Shown here piece after piece: positions 1 to 13,200 of a DNA stretch of 64,000 bases. Source of the stretch: Capitella teleta (lineage: Eukaryota > Annelida > Polychaeta > Capitellidae); NCBI GenBank assembly GCA_000328365.1, contig KB308480.1:118688-182687 (forward strand), written 5' to 3'. Each line of letters opens with the position of its first letter. The stretch's first letter is position 1. The notes under the pieces were generated by a model, which saw nothing but the letters and a program-made list of their open reading frames with translations, ran no database searches and had not been told where the DNA came from. A program made the position numbers and the translations under genes.

Positions 1-318
1 GACCTCCTTTTTATTCAGAAAAATTCCAGGATTCTTTATTATCCAGACTAGACAAAAGTTGACTGAGAGAAACAAGTAAAAAATGCTACACATGAAGAAA
101 AAAAATATGGATGAAAACAAAAGTGTTGCGGATTCACTACTTAATACCATTTTGCCATGTGAATTAATCACAAAGACATGTGTACTGGTCACATCATGTG
201 TACTGGAATAACAAAATTAATAGGGCAATGTGCTTATTAAAATAAGAAGTATATAATAATAAAAAAAACAATACTGAAACAAATGAGCATCAGATTATCA
301 ACAAAAAATTGCAAGTAG

Positions 319-507
319 TTAAAATGCAAAGAGATCATCTCCATCCACATGATCATCACAATCACTTTCACACATCTCATCTTCACTTTGATCTTCATCA
401 TCAGAATCCATCATCAGGGAAACCGAAAGTGAAATATCAACCGAAAAACGAGCTCGGCAGGAAAGTCGAGGTGTGATCGGGAGTTTCCGTTTCACGCTCG
501 GCAAAGG
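319..507 (-). CDS. Possible terminal exon of an unknown acidic protein
   Basis: An open frame on the minus strand ends in a very acidic tail (around DDEDQSEDEMCESDCDD, then GDDLFAF and a stop at 319-321). The frame is closed upstream by a stop at 508-510 and the first ATG lies well inside it, so this is either the last exon of a spliced gene or not coding. Two AATAAA-type signals on the minus strand lie near positions 11-39, where a 3' end would be expected. I do not recognise a family. The basic KRKLPITPR segment followed by an acidic tail would suit a nuclear protein, but that is only a composition argument. Confidence 0.3.
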   Translation of the reverse strand, partial: PLPSVKRKLPITPRLSCRARFSVDISLSVSLMMDSDDEDQSEDEMCESDCDDHVDGDDLFAF

Positions 508-650
508 TCAGCCGTCGTCGTTGCAGGTGCACAATTTTGGCACGAACAATATTCTTAGGGCTAGGCGTGCGATCAGTCGCTCGCCTGTTTGCGATTTTGA
601 GCGAGCGATGGCGTGCACGAGCGGTCGCTCACCTCTCGTTTCGGGGTCTG
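430..650. promoter_or_regulatory. CpG-rich putative promoter upstream of TACC
   Basis: This stretch is much richer in CpG dinucleotides than its AT-rich surroundings. It lies about 400 bp upstream of the first TACC coding exon. That exon is preceded by an acceptor-like sequence (pyrimidines then ATACAG, ending at 1032), so a 5' untranslated exon upstream is likely and could start here. Whether it also drives the minus-strand frame at 319-507 is unknown. Confidence 0.3.
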
Positions 651-1040
651 AAATAGTAAATTAATAATTAGTATTTAAGGTGTTTCCTTTCGATATCAGT
701 TATAAATTATAAGTCATTAAATCATTAGTCATATTCAGTGATATTCATTATGATATAAATGAACACTATTGAATGACTCGGCCATTGACATGCCGCATGT
801 ATACTGTAGAATAGGAAATTTGCACACCGCATGAAATTTTCGCTATATTCATGGTCATGACCAACTGCAAAAATTAGATGCCCACAAAATATTTCTGTGT
901 GATCTTATACTATATGACCCTATGCTTGACCGTGTATAAAGGCCTCAGCCATAAGGCAAGTGCTTGCCTCAATAAAGTGAACCTTAATAAATCAAGAATG
1001 TATTTCTACAAAATCTTGTTCTCCTCATACAGATTGAAGA

Positions 1041-1205
1041 ATGAACAACTTCAGTGTTGACTTGTTTGGTGATGAGAATATCCCTCCAGATCACCTGTCT
1101 CCCTCTTCTGTCAGTCCCTCAAAAGGCCCCAATTGTGGACAGAAATCTGCTTTGAAAGTGAATAATTCTCAACCCCTGTGTCTCTCATCTGAGAAGAATT
1201 CTCAG
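1041..1205 (+). CDS. TACC: TACC alternative first coding exon A (TACC3-like N-terminus)
   Basis: ATG at 1041 opens 55 codons and ends in CAG before a GTTGGT donor, phase 0. The peptide starts MNNFSVDLFGDENIPP. When joined to exon 10778 it puts an ENIPP motif ahead of VKFETPLRIP, the same order as ENVPP and VTFQTPLRDP at the N-terminus of vertebrate TACC3. The ATG is 8 nt after an acceptor-like AG, so a 5' untranslated exon probably precedes it. This is the best candidate for the ancestral full-length start. Confidence 0.7.
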
Positions 1206-4200
1206 GTTGGTCAAACTCAATTCTATTTCATTTTAATTGTCTGGTTTTGAATTGTGTGAGTTTCAGTGTATTACCATTGTCTTGACTCTTGAGCTTTTTT
1301 TATTGAAAAGGACTTAGAAGTATTTGACCATGTAACATTTCATTCATAAACTTCATAATAATTTTATCATAACTTAAAAAGTCATGATGTCATTCCACCG
1401 CCATCAAAAACATTCAAACCAGTTCTTTATCTCCATACACGTTTTGTATTCAATAAAACATTAACAATATTTACACATTTTTAAACTATTACTGGGTATG
1501 TTATATTTAATTTAACAAAACTTTTTCTGCCTGGTTACTTCGTGTACATGTACCAGTAATTGTTATATATTCATGTAATTCAATTGTTGAATGTAATTAT
1601 GTTTTTCATTTGTCATGATATACATGTAGGTTATCTTATCAACACTGGCCCCCTCCCTCTCGATGCATTCGTGTTTAAACATTTAGAATAATCTTTCATA
1701 GAGTTTCATAATACCCAATACTTTCAATTGCTGCCGTTAGTGCCTATACACTAGGCCTAACATTTCTGTATTTTTCTTCTGAATATTTCATCACTCGCTT
1801 TCCATATAATAAACTTCAAAGGCTCTTAATAGGTATTATTTAGAGAGACCACAAATTTATTCATTTTTATGGATACGCGTAATTGAATTGGGATAAGGTA
1901 AGCTGGGTTGATGACCACAAGGCAGAATTGAGATGAATACCCCGGTAGATGAGTGCATTTCTGGGCCATGACTCATTCATTTCCTTCATTTTTCTCTCTT
2001 TATATCCGCATCCTTGGTTTGAATCATCTTATTTCTTTCTTGTTTTGTTTCCATTCAGGTGAATTCTTTTCACTTGATTTTAAGTTTTATATGAAAAGAA
2101 AAACTATTCATCATAACTTGTTGCGTTTTGGTTTCTCGAGAACTTCTTCCTTGGAGATGTAGCGTCATTATGGGAATCATAACGGTCCTCATTGGTTATC
2201 ATAACGGTGTGTGAATCATAACGTCATCTGTTGCAATCATAATGTCATCTGTTGCATGGCGCATCAATACAAACTCCCTGCTTTGTTTTGATTTTAGGAG
2301 ATAAACATTAGTGCTACTATCACAACAACAGCACTCTCAAACAAAACAATAGAACGAGAGCGTTGCCTTAATTGTGCGATCAATGAAGTTTAACCATGGT
2401 CCAGGGCCCAGTTTGCTGCCAAAAGTGGAAAAATTGCAGAATGATGAGTGCACTCTATTAATTGAGATAAATCGGCATAAATGTTGATGAAATTGTGATA
2501 TAAATTACCGGTATAGAAATAGCAGCGTGTCATGTTAGACTAACCGTACCAAGTATTTCTTTCTCTTACCTTTGTATGATTTTTACACTGCAAACTGTTT
2601 TGTACACATTCTCAGAAATGCGTAGCACCATTGGAAAGCATCGAGAACATTGAGTAGATAGATACTTTTGGCCCACTCTGCATTGTGTTGAACACTTGGA
2701 TGGAATATTGTGTAGCAATACTAAATACTCAAGGTGCATTTTCCAGTGTTTCCATTGTGATTTGTTTCTTGCTCTTTGTGGCCAATTTGATTTTTTTTCA
2801 GCCTGTCGTCACGTAAAGTTAACTTGAATACATTCTGAATATTTCATGCCATCCCGATACAACACATCTAATTTGAAATTTGCATTTCACAAGAGTATCA
2901 GTACAAATCATACAATGTACACAATGGTTATTGTACGTGTTCTTGACTATTCAATTCATTCAGTTATCAAAGGGCAAAATATGCTAACTTTTCTTAAGTT
3001 CATCCAAGCGTAGGTAACAACTTCTCAAGTTGAACATTGAAATTTGTGGTGCATAACTCTCACCTCAATCTGCAAAGAAAGGCATGCCGCAGTTCAAGAA
3101 TCAGCGTACGAGTGCAAGCGAATGTATCCGAGAATTCAGTGCGAAGGAATCCAAAGTCGGCATCGAAATGAACGAATCCAGATTCATTTCTCTCCGATAT
3201 ACAAGATCAAAAACAGATTATAAATCATCCACCTGTTCACCTAGCAGGGTTTTTTTTCCCCCTTCTGATATTAGCCTGAAGCACATACACGGCCTAACTG
3301 TGTCAACACCTTGACCCCGTCGCGTAAAACTGGCGCTCCTTAAATAGGTCTATGCCTTCACACGCATGGTGCTAGAGCATCAGGAGGCAGTGGAGTGGAA
3401 CTATCTTCTTCGCCCGATGGATCCTGCTCTTGAAGAGCCTCCTGCTCCGATCGGGCCGTTTGCCCAGACCTACATCTACGATGTCATCGAGGAGGCAGTG
3501 GCTGAGCTGCAGTCACAGCAGCCGCAGCGGCATGCGGGTTGCAGCAGCAGCAGCCCCGCGGTGTCGCCTCCTCATCGCGGGTCTGCGGGTGACGAGGGCA
3601 GCGCAGATGCCAGCCAGTCGCCCCTGAGCGTCGCCTGTCATGCTCCTCCCATGGACGCAGCGCACCGATCCGCCAGCGTCCCGGGCGACGTCACTTTCAC
3701 GGAGACGCTGTCGCCGACCATCGGCACGGGGGCCCTCAGGGTGGCGCGACGGATCAAATCTGACTCCGATCATCGGCCGCTGGTGGCCAGCAACAGTCCG
3801 CGTGTTCGGCAAGGATTGCAGAGCATCGCGCCCACACTCGAGGTGAGCGAGGACATGTGCGTAATGTGATCTCAGCGATTTTAATAAGTGTGCATTCACC
3901 ATTCAATTGATATTTTCTCTCTCTCTCTTTGTATGCGTGAGGAGTGTTGCTGTGTTGTCATCAATCAATAACCGTCAGATGGCTGTGTTTCCGTACTTTT
4001 AAATTGCATTGTTTCCGTTCGGATGTATTGATATACCGCGTGCTGTAATTATCGCGAGCGTACTTCCACTTGTACGCACGCAGTACTTGAGACAGGCATC
4101 CGTATTGTAGGTCAGTGATGAATGGTGTTCATGGATGTATTTGGGATTATCATTATGGTGGTTGATTCAATGCACTTTGTACTGCTGCATGTTTTGTGAG

Positions 4201-7200
4201 CATACCTGGCCGCCCGCGGCTGAGTGTTACGTAGGTTGGCCAGCAGAGTACATTGTATTCAAGAGAATGGGCAGCCGCCCAGTGTGACCATCGATAATCG
4301 CTCTCTGCGCTCTGAGGTCACGTTCGTTCGTCGCGTTCTCTGTATAGTGTATAGCCATGTATTTGCTGCTGTACTGGCGTGTTTACCCCGTAGCCTAGTT
4401 CAGCTATAGGGCATAACACAGTTAACATTATGTCAAGGTGGTTTTGTATGCCATATTTATTTCCAAATTATAGTACATACATACAGGCTGATGACGTCAT
4501 AGCAGAAGCAGCATTATGACACAACTCAATTCCTTAATCAAATAATCAATTAGCCATGCTATAGCCTGTAATACTACATCATTGCTTTCAATGAATTTCA
4601 TCTGCTGCATTATTCACTTTTCCTGAGTCACGCATCGATCAATGAAGTGAGCACCGTGTGCCCAATACTTGGCTTAGTACTTCCACTTTTGTGATATCTT
4701 CAGTTTTTGAAAGAAAAAAAAAGAAAAATCTGAGAGCCCAATGACTAGAAGTCTGCTTCCAGTGGGCCAACTATCTTTAGAAGCTTCAATGGATCTGTAA
4801 TTAATTCATGTTGCATTATGATTATGTGCATTCCAATGATATTCCCATTCCAAATACGCACGCTATATACAGCATTCTATGTAATATGCTGATCTAGCTC
4901 CCTCTATTGAGTTTATTCCTCGATCACCAGCATACTAGCAAGCAGTCGTGTACAGCAATGCGATCTGTTGTGAATCCCCCTCGACCGCAGTGCAGTGATT
5001 GCATTGAAATAACCTGCAAGCAAATACGTCGGCCGGTGTCCAAAAGCGATTGCCCGCACCCAATACCATTCAACCATAGAGGAGGAATATAATTCAACGG
5101 TTGCGTCGCTCTATTGTGAAAATGTCTGAATTGCGGCCTTTGTCCGGGACGTAACAAGTTTCAACTCAGTATTCATTGTTAGGCATATATCGTCAAGTGC
5201 ACCACACTTATTGCTGGATGAAGTCACGATAAATAAGCCCCTACCCCCCTTGAAATGGAATAAGAAAACTCTGGGTGTAATAATGTATGGCTACTGCCTC
5301 GAAAAATGATTTACAAAGTATACGCAGGTCATGCAGGTGTGTGTTGCGATAGGAGACCTGAAGCACCACCCACCCCCACCTGGAAATATCGATTAAACAT
5401 TATTTTATTGTGGACAGGTACATTTCTCTTTATAATACAGAATCTGCATTGGTACCGTAGCTCTGCCAGACTTAGCCAATTACCCTCTGATGATCTGATG
5501 CATGTACGGTGCAGTATGGGGCTCGTCCTCAATCCCTTTCTGCTATTCGCTCTCTGTTTGTGGTCGTAAATCCTTTGCTGAACTCGTTGATTACAAGTGA
5601 AATCGGAGCCACGTGGTTTGCCCGCACAACGAATCGCTATAAAAACCAACAACGCTCACTTTTGCTTCGTTGCTTCGTCTGCGCTTGTCTGAATTATGCG
5701 AGAGCAAGACTTGTGAAGTTGTGAAGACGCCTGTTGCTTCTTCCTTCAGTTGCGCGTAGTTTGTTTACCTTGAAGATGGAATGAAGGTCGAGCATTTTAC
5801 CTCAGTCTTAGGTGAACGCGTTGCTAGTACGGATGTGTGATACGATGTCCTCCACCAGTTGTGTCGTGCAGGATCGCCCCCTTCCCGCCAAAAAGAAGAA
5901 GAAGCGGCGGCGACAGAGGTCACGTGGTACTGGCGTGTTGAGTCGCTGCACTGGCGCCGTGCAGTGTTCATATGTGCCTCAGTTCGCGGACGTTGCCTGT
6001 CAGGCGGATTTGATCTCAGAATGGACTGACATTGTTTACATCGGCAGCGATGAGGAGGAGGCCGAGATGCGGGCCAGCCGACCGACCGCGTCGGCGTCTG
6101 CTCGACCGGAAGTGAGCTACGGTCGCGATCTGTGCAGTCAGCCGGTGCCGGAGGGTGGGGTGTTCGGTCGTGATAAGTACATATCGTCGTTCAAGGAGAA
6201 GAACGCCGAGCGGTTGTCGAAGAAGGAGTCGACGGTGCCGCAGCAGAGTGCTTTCATTGCCCGTAGGTCGTACAGGCGCTGATTTCATCCGTTGCACAAG
6301 AACTGACTTATTATTCCATACGTTTACCTCGTTGACCCGTGTGATGGATTGTCAAGTAATGATCAAGTGTGATTTTGTGAATGAATAAAAAGGACAAAAT
6401 CTGTCTCATCGTTTGTCCCGATGCCGCTTCTTTTTCTGGGGAATATTCCATCGTATATATCGTACGTTGTATGCAATATGAATGCTTAATTTCAATGACT
6501 ACTGTATGCTGAGTTTCCTCGTATAATGGCCGATAATACTATTATAATACGTATCGGAAATATCGGTGTCATGATCAATCACCTGCACAGGCTTCAATGA
6601 AGTCATGATTCAATAGTATCGCTTTCCTCAATTGCAGGTATCTATAACATTGGCGTGAGGCCTCAAAGGCAGCTTTACCAGCGTCTAAACACAGCTTTCC
6701 ATCTCTTCGGATATAATCAGTAGTTGGCAGTTGTTGACTCGCTCGCTTCTACTGTGCAACAATGCAATCTTCTACATTTTACCACATCTTAGATATGCTT
6801 AATGCCTCGCAGTGGCGATGATAAAACAAATGTATATCATTGCTATCCGGAATTGCTTGTCAGCTCCTTGCCTTTCGCCATGCGGTGTACATATATCCAC
6901 TCTTAACAGCGCGGTTATATATGCGCCGTGGGATGTATGGAAGAAGTAAGTCATACGTCATTCTCTTTCCCTCCCTTGCTCTTTGCAATTCCTTTGGACC
7001 TTCGCCAATCCAGACCCGTTCCTGGCCGCTTACAGCTGCACCCTCCGATCGAGATCCTCGCGAAATATTCCTCTATCAACTGCCGCGTGTCTCGCTGCTG
7101 TGAAGCTCTTGATTCGAGGCTCGTGTTCAAAGTGATCGTGCGCTCACTGAAGCGCATCTTGGCTGCTTTGTGACGGGGAGTCTAGTCGGAAGTGGGTTCT

Positions 7201-10200
7201 CCCCGTTCACCTGCTTGCAGGAGAACTACGCAGCACAGGAGAAGAAGCCGCTGCTGCTGGAGGAGGAGAGGGCGCAGACGCCAGCAGCATCTCAGCTATT
7301 TAGTCGCTGTTTACTTCATCGCTCGCCAAAGCGTTGCGGATTGCCTTCATCAAGACATGGGGCAAGAGGAGTCGACGCCGAATGCCGACGGCGCCATGAC
7401 CGAGCAGAGTGATGTTGCGCCCGATTCCTCGGAACCGCAGGCTGCTGAGATGACCAAGGAGTCGACCGGATCGAATTTAGTCCAGGATTCTTCGCGGGAC
7501 TCGAAGGATTATATGCGCGACAGTGGAATTCCGGATATCATGCAGGGATCTTGTGACGATGGCGATTTCTTTGAAGCGACTTCTGCGTTTCCACACGACG
7601 CAGAAGCATCGCTTGCTTCCGGTCGCGATGACGCAATGCCGGTGGATTGTGTGGTGCAGGATCGTGACGCATTAATTGAGAGCGTCACGGATGAAGGTCT
7701 CGAGTGTGGTGATGGTGCTGCAGTGGCTGAACAAAGAGGTTGTATTGATGGAGTAACAACGCTTAGCGAACATTCATCAGGACTGGATGATGGCAATTGC
7801 GTGCAATCAGCCTGTGAATCTGCGCATGTTCACCATGGTAGCAGTGTACTTGAGGCTGCGGGTGACCCGGTTGAAAGTGCGCCACCTGTTGAGGATCCAA
7901 TCGATCAGGTGTTGCGGAGGGATAATGATAGTCCCGATGTTTCACTGGCTGGCCAGGAGGAAGCTGCGCGCGAACTGAAACAGCGTCTGATTGCTGAAGG
8001 TGATCTCACGGATGGTTCTGGGTGCCTAGAGGCGGTGGGCACGATTCCTGTGGATGAGGATGTCCGTCCAGGCACCACTGCTCAGCCGGCGTCCGATGAC
8101 ATCCCTGCTGTTGCTGTGGAGCCGCCTTTGGCTTTGGGCCAAACTGAGGAGGAGGCGCCACCATCCTCTTGCAATGCCCTCATGGATGAGATGGAGAACA
8201 TCGTCGCCCAGTTGCAAGAGCTGGACGACGTCGCGTCCTCCGTCCTCATGCAGAACTCGTTCCACGAGGAGATGCTGCTCAGTGGAATGCATACATCTGT
8301 GACCCTGGAGGACGATGCGGTCTTAGAGGACGCACCGGCTGACGACGTGAGTGCGGCAGACAGCGATTCTGCAGCGCATCTTAATTGATTAGCATAAACC
8401 TGGCGTTTGATAAATCTGGCCATTAAATGCATGTATAAACGCACCGTATGGCGCAGCATGTTCTGGCGGCTTCGCTTCATTGCATCCGCCCCCTACCCCC
8501 GATCATGCCCCGATCGCCAATTTCCACCTGATTGACTTCGCCCACCTGTTGCTCTCTCGGTTCGACGGTGCTGTTAATTTTTGCGTTTCGCGGTTTTCAC
8601 TTACGGGCGGACGACGTGTCTTGTTGCGCTTGCTTCGCCGGCATGCTTCGCCAAGCTGCTCACGTGACCCGTACTCGGTGACGACGATCGACGATTCAGG
8701 CGACCTGGTCAAGAGCAGCATGCAGAAGTTTGTGTGCGCTGTCATGGGCAGTGGGGCGCGCAGTCACTTCCGTAAATACTCGTCGAGTACACAGGAGAAA
8801 GCGCCGCTGCTGCTACACGTCACCGACACCCAGACAGGCGGCATCCAGGTACCTCTCTTCTTCCTTCGTGCTGACTCATGGTGCGTCCGCGTGCAGCTAA
8901 CAGGATACGACTGTAGCGTGGCTGTTCCGCCCTTCTTCCTCGCCCCCTTGTTGTTTACTGTGTAATTATGTCAACGATGTATGATTTGTGTGATTTGTGT
9001 CGCTTCCAAATTAGTGGAAATCGAAATCGGATTTGTGTGATTGTGTCGGTTTCATTTCTCGTAAGTTTCTTTGTTCATTTCGTCTTTTGACTTTGGTTTT
9101 GTTTCGTGTTCTCTTGATATGAATTTCTGGCGAAATTTTCTCAACTGCAGTTGTCGTTTCAAGAAGTTTGAATTTAGCATTGGATCTGACTGAGGAAGAG
9201 AGGAAGACATGGCGGCAAATATTCACATTTCACTTTTTGGTTCGCGTTTATATATGAGAGTGCCACCCTCAACGAATTCCATTTCCGATATCGAACTCTC
9301 GTTGGATACTGACTTGTATGGGTTTCTATACATTTCGAGATAAAATAACAATATGAACATTTTCTTATGAAAATTGTCTTGACAGCCATGTTGACAGGTT
9401 TCACGTAATAAGTAATTCAATCTGAACGTCAATTGGCCAGAAATTGGGGTCTGTTATGATTATTCCTACTCAGATCTGATTCAATCCTGAGCTACTCCTT
9501 TGGTGGTTGGATTGGTATCTGGCACTGAAAGGTCAACAGGTACACTGCCTTGATTCTTATCAACAATTGCTGAATCTGTTTTAGCCAATCTTGGGGGATA
9601 ATTGTTCTCCCAGCTGGCTTATTTTTCATTGCTTCAATAATGCTTGTGAAGATGGATTCATTTCTCAGGTGTGGTGTAATATGTTATTCTGATGTGGGTG
9701 GTATTGCGATCATATCCTCTGTGCCTGTAATGTTTCATGCTTGCTTTCCCTTCCAATCTCTGAGTCAATATCAGCTGCTTTGTCATGAGTTGTTTATTGT
9801 GTTTACTGTGTAAATGGTTAAAATATCGGTTTCTGGCTTTCTGTGGATATCCAATCTGGAGAGACAGAGGAAAAATATTGTAGTTCGGATCAATCTTCTC
9901 TTCTCCTCCGTATCCATTAAATTATTCATTTTAAAAATGGATTTATTGATTTGAATCAATCTTCCGTATATATGTAAATGTAATACATGTCTGTTTTATT
10001 TGTATTGACAGTATTGTGTTACAAACTGAATGCGATTTGGTGACTATGTTTATAGGGGTTCCATAACTTCCATTGAACCGCCAGCCAATATGCTTGGGCC
10101 TTATATTAAAAGCGTAGATCATGATGCCTCCAATACCTTCTATGGCTTCTGGAATAAGTTGTGATATGTGAAGAGGTAATATTCTATGCACATCTGCTGT

Positions 10201-13200
10201 CTAAAGCTTTGAATGATGGATTTTTTGAACATATTTCCAAACCCAATCCATTCCTGTCTAATCCACAAAAAAATATCGTAAATTCGTAATCAACGTACTA
10301 ATTGCACTGAATCGACCGCTCATTATCCTACCACTCGCCCTTCTTGCATTATGTCCTTCTGTGCACTAAATCCCTTGCATAAACGCTCTCTGATCAACAG
10401 GCAGAGTCTGCATGAGGGAAACACGTACCGGTGTACATTTGTTCTATCTTCTAAATTTTAAATTTGTATTTGATGGTTATTTTTCTAGCTTTCCAAAAAG
10501 TTTTCAACCTAATAATGTTCATTATTCATCGGTTGTTTTTTGTGGGGGAAACAAAATAATTTAATAGGGGGAAAAATCATGGATGAAGAAGAAACTTGAG
10601 TTGATGTTATCATGTTGATCCCAATATGAAGGCCATCAATGAGACCACGTGATTCAGGTGATGTGTGCAGTGACCCTGATGGGTTAACATCCCTAATCAC
10701 CTTCCCAGCTGTGCGTGCATCAATTGCTTGCCCCTCTTTCTTTTTTGGTGTCTTATTCTGCTGTTTGTCGTTTGCAGGTGAAGTTTGAGACGCCACTTCG
10801 CATCCCAGACGCTAAAAATACCCCCGAAGACAGTCTTGACGACGAAGAGAACTGGCGTGATCGCACTGAGGTTGTTACTAAACTTGACCACCAAGAGAAC
10901 GAGACTGCTGCCCAAGGAATTGTTGACTCTGTCGTGGACAATCTTCCCCTCTCTCAAGCGTAAGTCTTTGTTCTTTTGATTTTCTTAGCATTTCCACACT
11001 TGTCAAGCACCTTTTTCATTGGATAATTAATTTTAGAGCCAGCCGATTTATCATGTTGTTCAGGATGCTTTTGTCTCTTGCAGGAATTCTCCAGCAGCGT
11101 ACGCACCCCAAGTTGAAGGGTTTGCCATCAGCCGAGATTTGCTGACGGGTGACGAGGAGGTGCTGAAGTTGTCAAGTGATTTGGATCAGTTGATTCAGAG
11201 CAACAGCCCTGCTCTCCCTTCATCTGACCCACTTGACTCTTTGTTGGACAGTTTTTCCAAGGAAGGGGGCGAGACGATTGCCAGCCCTGAGCTCCTGAAG
11301 ACTTCACCTCTTCCAACTTCCTACGCTGACAACTTCCTCAGCAGTAGTCCACCTCCTCTCGACTCAATTCCTGTATCGGAGGACGAGGGTGATAATTTCA
11401 GAAGTGTTGCCTTAGAGGAGTGTGGAGAAGAGAACTTGTCTCCCCAGAAGCCTCTTTCACCTGTACACACTGCAGCTGCTGCTGTTTTGCCCAACACTGA
11501 AGCAGAACTTACTGCTGAAGTTGCTGAAGCTTCACACATTGCTGATAGTATCGAAGCAGTCACAGCACCGCCTAAAATCACTGAGCAACCTGCTGTTGTT
11601 GAGCCTGTAAGAGAGCAACCGCCTGTTGCCGTTGAACAGCCGCCAGTGGAACCTGTACAGTCGCCAGTGGAACCTGTACAGTCGCCAGTGGAATCCGTAC
11701 AGCCGCCAGTGGAATCTGTACAGCCGCAAGTGGAACCTGAACAGCCGCCAGTCAAACCTGTACAGCCGCCAGTCGAACCTGTACAGCCGTCAGTGGAACC
11801 TGAACAGCCGCCAGTCGAACCTGAACAGCCGTCAGTCGAACCTGAACAGCCGCCAGTGGAAACTGAACAGCCGCCAGTCGAACCTGTACAGCCGCCAGTC
11901 GAACCTGTACAGCCGTCAGTCGAACCTGTACAACCATCAGGGGAAACTGAACAGCCGTCAGTGGAACCTGTACAGCCGCCTGTAGCCGCTGCTCCTGCTG
12001 CAAAGGAGCCAGCGACCAAATCCCCCTTCAAAGAGATCGTTAAGTCTTCCCCTGAACAAAAAGCACTCGTTGATCTGCCTCCTTTGTTTGCTGACATGGA
12101 GGCAAAAGAGGATGCTCCCCCCTCCCCTGAAATCCCCATTCCCAAAGCTGCTTACAACATAGATTGGGATAACTTTGATGACAGTGTCAATCCCTTCCAA
12201 ACCAGCAAGCAGCTGGGGAACTCTCCACCTGTTGGAGGCGGCATGAAGAAGCCCCCGCTGCCAGCGGGTGAGGCCAACCCGTTCAAAACCAAAGCCAAGA
12301 TGGCCAACTCTCCTCCCCCTTCACCCAAAGTGACTCATTGTGCTGATGTGAATGAAAACGTTGTGAACGAGGACTCCAAACCCCTGGATAACAACAACGT
12401 CAAAGAAAGCACAGCACCCCCACCAAAGGCCACCGCCCCTCCTAAGTAAGTAGCCACTTGGTACACCTGCATCAGGGTGCATTGCCCTACTTAGCACTGC
12501 CTCTGATCAAGCACCCTCATCATGCACATTCACACATACATCATTTCACAGGAAGAAGCCTGGTATGGGCGGTAAACAGAGCAAGCGGACCGGAGGCCCA
12601 GCACGCTTCAAACCTCCTGCTCACTTCACCAAGGTTTGTGCTTCCCTCTTCCGTTCTCTTGCATTCATTAACCACACTCCCCAACAGCAGAAGCAAGCGC
12701 AGAGTGAGGAGATTGAAATCTTTGCTCCTCCTCCCCCTCGTACGCAACCTTCACCAGTGGAGGCGGAAGAAAAAAAGACAGCCCCTGTTTCCAATGGAGA
12801 CATCATCAGGAATGAAGTTGCCATGCCTTCTCCTCCTCCTGCTGCTGTTGTTGTGCCCGCTCCTGCTCCTGCCAAAGAGGAGGAGGTCTTGCCACCTCCT
12901 CCTCCGCCTGCCTCTTCTGATGATGTGGAGGAAGCGATGGAAACCAGTGCCATGGAGTTTGATGATGACCAGTTCCAACCAGCAGGCAAAGGTATGTGGC
13001 TGCAGAGTGATTGTTTTTTGCTGCTTGTTTTGTTTGTTAATTGAATTGTTGGTGTACATTTTGTCCGACGATAATGATTCTATGTCAGGGATAATATGGC
13101 CTGCCTGCTACAACCATTGCTGCATACTGGTCATAAATGCACTTCAGTTTGTGGTTGAGACTTGAGAGTATTCATTGATGCCCTTAGCTGCGTTTGTGCA

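Noticed and set aside
5812-6282. The nested frame as a fifth TACC first exon
   Set aside because: Possible donors near its end (6263 and 6267) leave phases 1 and 2, not the phase 0 needed for exon 10778, and a poly(A) signal follows the stop.
5845-7680. Shared CVVQDR peptide in the nested gene and TACC exon C
   Set aside because: Only about 17 nt match; the flanks are unrelated, so common origin is not supported.
11321-12145. Long minus-strand and alternative-frame open frames across the TACC repeat
   Set aside because: They arise because the 21-bp repeat unit is a multiple of three; their peptides are simple Thr/Gly/Ser or Arg-rich repeats with no splice or family support.
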